DNA from: Limosilactobacillus caviae
GTDB taxonomy: Bacteria; Bacillota; Bacilli; Lactobacillales; Lactobacillaceae
Length of the DNA stretch: 64,000 nucleotides
Assembly: GCF_014635905.1 (NCBI RefSeq)
Contig: NZ_BMDS01000006.1
Coordinates: 62,001-126,000 of the forward strand
Reading direction: 5' to 3'
Below are positions 58,886 through 64,000 of this stretch, piece after piece; positions within the stretch are counted from its first letter, which is position 1; the number at the start of each line of letters is the position of its first letter. The position numbers were made by a program, and so were the translations under genes. Below the pieces are notes generated by a model. The model saw nothing but the letters and a program-made list of their open reading frames with translations. It searched no databases and had not been told where the DNA came from.

Positions 58886-59800
58886 ATGCAAAAATTAGAG
58901 CAATTGATAGATAAAAATTTCAATGAAACTACCCATGGAAGAGTTGCAAATTACATTCCCGCGCTAAGTATTGTCGATCCCCAACAATTGGGAATTACGG
59001 TTTATGACATTGATGAGGAACAGATTGGAACTGCTGGTATGGCAGGAACAAGGTTTGCAATAGAAAGTATTGCTAAAGTTGTTACTTTAATTTTGGCTAT
59101 TAAAAGACTAGGGCATGAACGTGTGTTAGCTGAGCTGGAAAGCGGGGCAACTGATTTTAGCTTGAGTTCTGTTTTCTTAGATAATGAATTAAATGTTCAA
59201 ACTGAACCGGTTACTTACCTCAATAACTCGTCAGCCTTATTAACCACTGCCCTGATTGACCAATTAATGGGACAAAATAGTTTTAATGCATTGCTTGGCT
59301 TTTGTCGCGAAATTTGTAATGATCCATGTATTAGTCTAAATGAGCGCTTATTTCGGTCAGCAATTATGAATGATAAGGACTTGCATTCGTTAGCATATTA
59401 TCTAAAAGATAAGGGCCTTTTAGAGACGGTTGATCAAACTTTAATAACTTATTTTATGCAAAGTTCAATGATGGTAACAACTCAAAGCCTTGCTAATTTG
59501 GGAGCAGTGTTAGCTAATGACGGAATCATGCCGTGGAATAATGTTCGTCTTATTAGTCATGAGGATAATGAATTGATTAAGAAACTATTGACGACAGTCG
59601 GTTCTTTTGAAGAATCAAAGGAATACACAATTAAAATTGGACTACCCATCAAAAGCGGTACTAGCGGCGGCTTATTGGCTTGTGCCCCGCAAAAATGTGG
59701 TATTGGCGTCTTTAGTCCTGCGCTTGATCAATACGGTAACAGTGTTGCTGGAATGAGTTTGTTGCAAGACGTTGTTGATCAATTAGACTTAGTTGTTTAA
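58886..59800 (+). CDS. glsA: Glutaminase
   Basis: The 304-residue serine-dependent glutaminase splits glutamine to glutamate and ammonia, a reaction that can buffer acid stress in lactobacilli. Ser61 and Lys64 in ESIAKV form the SxxK catalytic pair, in a beta-lactamase-like fold. LNNSSALLTTALI and the late KSGTSGGLLA are also typical. Length is normal. GAGAGGGG lies 8 bases before the ATG. No glutamate decarboxylase or antiporter gene is beside it. It stands between the adhesin gene and the convergent dlt operon. Confidence 0.93.
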   Translation: MQKLEQLIDKNFNETTHGRVANYIPALSIVDPQQLGITVYDIDEEQIGTAGMAGTRFAIESIAKVVTLILAIKRLGHERVLAELESGATDFSLSSVFLDNELNVQTEPVTYLNNSSALLTTALIDQLMGQNSFNALLGFCREICNDPCISLNERLFRSAIMNDKDLHSLAYYLKDKGLLETVDQTLITYFMQSSMMVTTQSLANLGAVLANDGIMPWNNVRLISHEDNELIKKLLTTVGSFEESKEYTIKIGLPIKSGTSGGLLACAPQKCGIGVFSPALDQYGNSVAGMSLLQDVVDQLDLVV

Positions 59801-59807
59801 TTGTTAT

Positions 59808-59853
59808 AATAAGAAAACGAGGCTAGAAAGATCTTCTAACCTCGTTTTCTTAT
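59808..59853. terminator. Bidirectional terminator between glsA and dltD
   Basis: A long stem (AAGAAAACGAGG with CCTCGTTTTCTT, plus TAGAA/TTCTA) flanked by A and T runs, serving both convergent units. Confidence 0.92.
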
Positions 59854-61142
59854 TACTTAAGTTGATTTTGAAAATTCCGCAAGTTATTAGCGGTTGGATC
59901 TAAGTTCGTCCATTCAGGTGAAAGGAACTTACTATTGATCTGATAATGTGGTTGCGGTTGTTTATTCGAGATAAAGTCATTAGCTGCTTTATCAACTTTT
60001 ACCCAACCGGCCCAACCGATATGGATCGTATCCTCCATAAAGCCAGGCTTATTACCATCGTGTGAAAGATCAAGAATATGAGTAAATCCTTGTTGACGAA
60101 GCTGGAACTTAATCTTTTCAACGGATTTGTAATACATATCCATATCCATTCCAGTGTATTTTTCCCACTTAGCGTTAACTGGTGGAATAACAAAAAGAAC
60201 GTTAGAGTTAGTGTTCTTAAATTGGTTCAAGACTACTTCTAAGTCGCCGTATTCTGGTGATTTTGTATAGTCAAAGTGCCGTTGTGATCCCTTAGTTTTT
60301 GCTAAGTTGTTTTTAACACGTTGGGTATAGAAACCATTGCGGATACCAAAACGGTTGTTATCAGTTTTCCGCGCGGCTTCGTTAATTGCATCATTGTATA
60401 GCACATTGTAATTATAATGCTTAGGAAGCCGTTTAACATTTGGTAAGATGTGTTTACCGTAATTGTTGTTTAACTGAAAACCAGAGAAAATCGCGTCTTC
60501 ATGAACAAGCATGTTAAGACGGAAATGGATAATTCCCATATCAAAACTGCTAAGGGACTCCCCTTCCGCAATCTTGTGTGCATAGGCAGAAACAGTTCCG
60601 TCTTTACCAAGCATTGCAATTAACCGTGATGCAACATAACGATCGTATGGTGATTTTGGATTAGCATGTTGAAGCCAGTTAAGGTTAGCAAGCTCACCAT
60701 TGTAGTATTTAAAAGCTGGTGGCTGAACACCTTGCTTTGTAAACCACTGGGGTGAAATGATATAAACTGCCTTGTTATTTCTCATCTGCGTTTCCATTGA
60801 GTTAATGTTAAAGAATTGCGGAAGAGATTGTGTACCCCGTGAACCAAAGAGGAAAGGGGTGTAATTATGGTAACGGGCAGCCATTACAGACGGGTGGAAA
60901 CGATCCATCCGTCTTAATTCACTAGAACCAAAAAATGGAACGTAGTGGGTGTGCTTATCGCTGAGCGCTTGTTGTTTGATTGATTGATTCTTGAAAACAA
61001 CAGGACTCAATGATACTGCAGCTTTATGTTCAATCGCCGCTGAGTGCTTTTTACTAATCGGCAGTGAAAACAATAGAACTACTAATAGGCAAGCGACAAT
61101 CAGCGGGCCAAAGATTGACCACAGCTTTTTGCCATTATGCAT
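59853..61142 (-). CDS. dltD: D-alanyl-lipoteichoic acid biosynthesis protein DltD
   Basis: DltD takes part in moving D-alanine onto lipoteichoic acid outside the membrane. The 429-residue protein has one N-terminal membrane helix (residues 8-28), an SGNH-hydrolase-like extracellular domain with FFGSSELRR near residue 71 holding the nucleophile serine, and late DTIHIGWAGW giving the Asp-His pair. Its start overlaps the dltC end by 8 bases. It is the last gene of the dlt operon. Confidence 0.95.
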   Translation of the reverse strand: MHNGKKLWSIFGPLIVACLLVVLLFSLPISKKHSAAIEHKAAVSLSPVVFKNQSIKQQALSDKHTHYVPFFGSSELRRMDRFHPSVMAARYHNYTPFLFGSRGTQSLPQFFNINSMETQMRNNKAVYIISPQWFTKQGVQPPAFKYYNGELANLNWLQHANPKSPYDRYVASRLIAMLGKDGTVSAYAHKIAEGESLSSFDMGIIHFRLNMLVHEDAIFSGFQLNNNYGKHILPNVKRLPKHYNYNVLYNDAINEAARKTDNNRFGIRNGFYTQRVKNNLAKTKGSQRHFDYTKSPEYGDLEVVLNQFKNTNSNVLFVIPPVNAKWEKYTGMDMDMYYKSVEKIKFQLRQQGFTHILDLSHDGNKPGFMEDTIHIGWAGWVKVDKAANDFISNKQPQPHYQINSKFLSPEWTNLDPTANNLRNFQNQLK

Positions 61143-61374
61143 TTTGGAGCTCCTTTACCCGTTCTTCAATCTTTTCGATAGTATCCCATTGGCTACGGTC
61201 AAATTCTGAAACAGGAACTTGAACGCCGAAAGCATCTTGTAAACCAAGGAGAAGGCTAACAGTTGCCATTGAATCTAAAAGGCCGCTTTCAAAAAGGTTT
61301 TGACTTGCATCGCTGAAATCAGCAGTGTCCCGACCAGTTGCATCAGCTAAAATGTTAATAATTTGTTCTTGCAT
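61135..61374 (-). CDS. dltC: D-alanyl carrier protein
   Basis: The 79-residue acyl-carrier-like protein carries D-alanine as a thioester on a phosphopantetheine arm attached to Ser35 in GLLDSMAT. DltA loads it, and DltB then uses it at the membrane. Size and helical pattern are normal for the family. It starts after AGGAGG, about 20 bases downstream of dltB. Confidence 0.96.
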   Translation of the reverse strand: MQEQIINILADATGRDTADFSDASQNLFESGLLDSMATVSLLLGLQDAFGVQVPVSEFDRSQWDTIEKIEERVKELQNA

Positions 61375-61394
61375 AATTAAAATTCCTCCTAAAA

Positions 61395-62615
61395 TTATTT
61401 GAATAAATAAGTATCTAAGAAACCACTAAAGATTAAGAAAGTAAACATTACAAAGTTAAAGGTAACGAAAATTGCAACCCCAGTGGTGAATTTGTTATGA
61501 GGCAGCTGCTTAAGATTTTTACGCTTAAAGCGGAGCCACCAATCATTAATTACTAGGCCAAGGCCCTGTAGGAAACCATATAAAATATAATACCAGGTAA
61601 TCCCATGCCAAAAGCCCATTAGTAACATATTAAGCATATATGCGGTTGATGACAAGACATTTCGATTCTTAAACCACCGTTTTTTAGTGGCGAGGAAAAC
61701 AAACCGCATAAAAATATAATCACGGAACCAGAATGAAAGGCTAATGTGCCAACGATTCCAGAATTCCTTAAGGTTTTTCGACTTGAACGGCTGCTTAAAG
61801 TTCATTGGGGTTCGGACACCCATAAAGTAACTAATTGCTACTGCAAATAAAGAGTAACCGGCGAAGTCAAAGAATAGGTAAAGTCCATAGGTATACATAA
61901 CACCGATCAGGTTCCAAGATGGGAATGCTGGATCGGCAAGGGCAGCTCGTTCAAAGAATGGGTAGAAGTGTTGCCCGAAGAAATAACCGATAACGAACTT
62001 ATATAAGAATCCAAGAAATAAGTAGAAGATTCCGGTATTAACAAGGTTTAAGTATTCCTCCCTAGTCGGAACCTTTTTATAATCTTTTTCAAAACGCCGG
62101 TACCGGTCAATTGGCCCAGAAGTAATTGTTGGCATGAAAAGGATAAAGCGGATAAATTTCCATGGTGAAATCTCTTTAATCATGCCATCACGAGTTTCGA
62201 TCACGGTTCCCACTGCTCGGAAAGTCAAATAACTGATTCCAAGGAAACCAAGAAGCGAGTTATGTCCAACCATTGCTGGCGAGAGTTTAACAATCACGAT
62301 TGGCAGAATCGATAAAGCAGCGGTGAGATAGAATACTCCGCTAGAATTCTGCTTTTGACGATAATGATGATAAGCCATCACAATAATCGTCTGGTAAATT
62401 ACATAGCCAATTAATGAAATTCCTTGTTGCCAGCTTGAACCATCGAACATTAAAAAGATAAAGATAAAACTTATTAATGCCTCGTACCAGCTAAATCTCT
62501 TCCCAAAGTAAAGGCCGATTCCCAACGGTAAAATAGCAAGAAGTAAGTAGAAGAAATATACCGGGGTACCATAAGCACTGTAGTTTGGAAGATTTGAAAT
62601 CCATTCAACCATCAC
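61395..62615 (-). CDS. dltB: D-alanyl transfer protein DltB (MBOAT)
   Basis: DltB is a membrane-bound O-acyltransferase that receives D-alanine from DltC and passes it across the membrane. The 406-residue protein has about ten or more membrane segments, the conserved RWHISLSFWFRDY loop and the likely catalytic histidine in GFWHGITWYY. It overlaps the dltA stop by 4 bases. All dlt genes lie in the order dltABCD on the minus strand. Confidence 0.96.
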   Translation of the reverse strand: MMVEWISNLPNYSAYGTPVYFFYLLLAILPLGIGLYFGKRFSWYEALISFIFIFLMFDGSSWQQGISLIGYVIYQTIIVMAYHHYRQKQNSSGVFYLTAALSILPIVIVKLSPAMVGHNSLLGFLGISYLTFRAVGTVIETRDGMIKEISPWKFIRFILFMPTITSGPIDRYRRFEKDYKKVPTREEYLNLVNTGIFYLFLGFLYKFVIGYFFGQHFYPFFERAALADPAFPSWNLIGVMYTYGLYLFFDFAGYSLFAVAISYFMGVRTPMNFKQPFKSKNLKEFWNRWHISLSFWFRDYIFMRFVFLATKKRWFKNRNVLSSTAYMLNMLLMGFWHGITWYYILYGFLQGLGLVINDWWLRFKRKNLKQLPHNKFTTGVAIFVTFNFVMFTFLIFSGFLDTYLFK

Positions 62616-64000
62616 TTATTAGCCTCAGCAATCATTTGTTTAACTGCAATCTTGCCATTTGCAGACATTGGGAATGACTCACGATAAACGAATTGGGTAG
62701 GCATCATATATGGCATGATTAATCCATTTAAGCTTTCTCGTATTTGCTTCGTTAATTCCGCTTTATCATCAACTGGTTCGTTTGGAATAACATAAGCAAT
62801 TAAGTGGGTAACCTTGCCATCCTTATTGTACTTTGGAACAGCAACGGCTTGTTTGATTAGCGGACTCTTTTCAAGACTAGCCCGAACTTCATCAAGTTCA
62901 ATCCGATAACCGTGTAACTTAATTTGGAAATCCATTCGGCCTTTATGATGAAGCAAACCGTCGGGATCAAGAGTACCGGCATCCCCTGTTCGGTAAGCAG
63001 GAACGCCATCAATCTTAAAGAAAGATTTGGCAGTCTTTTCAGGGTTATTCATATAACCACGGGCAACGCTATCACCACTAATAATAATTTCACCTTGCTG
63101 ACCTGGTGTTGTGATCTCCTTATCACCATCCCAAATGGATAACTTAACACCCGGCTTTGCGTAACCAACTGGTAGCCGGTCGTTGTTTTCAATAATGTCA
63201 GGAGTTATCTCTATACCGGATACGGCTACTGTTGTTTCAGTAGGACCATATGTGTTGAAAATCTTAGCATCTGGGAAGCGTTGGTGCAGTGCTTTAGCAG
63301 TTTTTACCGTTAATTCTTCACCACAGAAAAGGAATGTCTTTAAGCTTGACATCTTTTGCTGGTTAAATGCTGGACTAAGCAATAACATATCAGCAAAAGA
63401 TGGGGTTCCGACAAATACTTCAAGGCCAAGATTTGGTAAGGCGGTGAATAATTGACCAAAGTTCTCAACAACTTCGTGAGGAAGGGCCTTGATCGTCCCG
63501 CCATCAAGTAGGGCCGGCAGCCAGTACATGTTTGATAGGTCAAATGAATATGGCGGCTGACCTAAGAAATTAGCGTGTTTCTTAATATTAAATTCATCGC
63601 TTAACATCCAATCAACGAAAGTCATGAAATTATCGTGACTAACCTCCACTCCCTTTGGCGAACCAGTAGTTCCGGATGTAAAGAGGATGTAAGCTAATTC
63701 ATTGCCGGCAATCATTGATGAAGTATCAAAAGATTGCGGTGTTGCTAAAATTTCAGTGAGCTGTTGCCGGTCAACAATTGGTGCATCAAATTTAAGATCG
63801 TTGCTAGGGAAATCATTGACGGCAATGATCATCGCTGGCTTTGCAGTATCTAAAATTGATTGCATTCGTGGGATGGCGGAATCATTTGAAACTGGAATGT
63901 AAGTATGACCAGCCTTTAATGCCGCTAAAAAGCTGATAATCATTTCAACCTGGTGATCGCCATATACGAGAATCGGACTGCGGTCGGGCAAAGATTGAGT
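62612..64000 (-). CDS. dltA: D-alanine--D-alanyl carrier protein ligase (partial, 5' end outside)
   Basis: The frame runs open to the right edge, so the first part of the gene is beyond the window; about 462 C-terminal residues are seen. This adenylation enzyme activates D-alanine with ATP and loads it on DltC. Motifs: LFTSGTTGSPKGVE (P-loop), NTYGPTETTV, GYAKPGVKL, YRTGDAG and, near the end, NGKIAVKQM with the catalytic lysine. The apparent start at 63991 is a TTG inside the gene, not a true start. The dlt promoter, and dltX if present, are outside. Confidence 0.95.
   Translation of the reverse strand, partial: TQSLPDRSPILVYGDHQVEMIISFLAALKAGHTYIPVSNDSAIPRMQSILDTAKPAMIIAVNDFPSNDLKFDAPIVDRQQLTEILATPQSFDTSSMIAGNELAYILFTSGTTGSPKGVEVSHDNFMTFVDWMLSDEFNIKKHANFLGQPPYSFDLSNMYWLPALLDGGTIKALPHEVVENFGQLFTALPNLGLEVFVGTPSFADMLLLSPAFNQQKMSSLKTFLFCGEELTVKTAKALHQRFPDAKIFNTYGPTETTVAVSGIEITPDIIENNDRLPVGYAKPGVKLSIWDGDKEITTPGQQGEIIISGDSVARGYMNNPEKTAKSFFKIDGVPAYRTGDAGTLDPDGLLHHKGRMDFQIKLHGYRIELDEVRASLEKSPLIKQAVAVPKYNKDGKVTHLIAYVIPNEPVDDKAELTKQIRESLNGLIMPYMMPTQFVYRESFPMSANGKIAVKQMIAEANK

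Overview
The window is a dense, AT-leaning Firmicutes chromosome segment that most resembles a heterofermentative Lactobacillaceae genome of the Limosilactobacillus reuteri type. The species name is an inference from protein resemblance. Supporting features are a T-box before trpS, a delta subunit of RNA polymerase (rpoE), a Veg protein, a pyrG attenuator, a dlt operon, an HMG-CoA reductase for mevalonate-type isoprenoid synthesis, and a giant YSIRK/LPXTG surface protein. No rRNA, tRNA, prophage, insertion sequence or CRISPR array was found. Nearly all of the window is ordinary core genome, read mostly on the + strand.

Layout. 1-2.7 kb: end of a cation/proton antiporter and a HelD-type helicase. 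2.7-5.6 kb: ndk, a solitary DNA methyltransferase on the minus strand, and T-box-controlled trpS. 5.6-9.5 kb: a four-gene overlapping run (ppx/gppA, mvaA, an HExxH protein, a sirtuin), followed by a convergent 41-residue gene. 10-15.2 kb: a DUF72 gene, then metG-tatD-rnmV-rsmA. 15.2-16.5 kb: veg and ispE. 16.6-19.05 kb: a zinc ABC transporter behind a good Zur box. 19.2-22.5 kb: purR-glmU-prs. 22.6-28 kb: a lipoprotein, rarA, and a minus-strand HAD/HD/lipoyl-transfer group. 28-32.7 kb: a DUF1934 gene, rpoE, pyrG, murA and rpmE2. 32.8-35.7 kb: a lone EIIC-like permease, an alpha/beta hydrolase and a class A sortase. 35.9-42.5 kb: a five-gene carbon operon. 42.6-47.8 kb: a tyrosine phosphatase, lemA-htpX, murF and a DEAD-box helicase. 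48.1-58.6 kb: one 3501-residue adhesin. 58.9-59.8 kb: glutaminase. 59.85-64 kb: dltDCBA on the minus strand, with dltA cut by the window edge.

How parts fit together. Several genes serve the cell envelope: murA, murF and glmU make peptidoglycan precursors, dlt adds D-alanine to teichoic acid, and the sortase can anchor the LPQTG adhesin. purR, prs, pyrG and ndk are nucleotide genes. Their leaders carry recognisable control elements: a PurBox before purR and a reiterative-initiation attenuator before pyrG.

The least explained part is the operon at 35,963-42,503. It joins PEP synthase, an intracellular beta-helix protein resembling GH120 xylosidases but apparently lacking the nucleophile, a divergent triosephosphate isomerase, a class II aldolase and a histidine phosphatase. 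Other points of note are a MurA with Asp in place of the fosfomycin-target Cys, an orphan IspE next to mevalonate-pathway mvaA, a sirtuin missing half of its zinc site, a probable ATT start codon, and the unlisted 41-residue gene.
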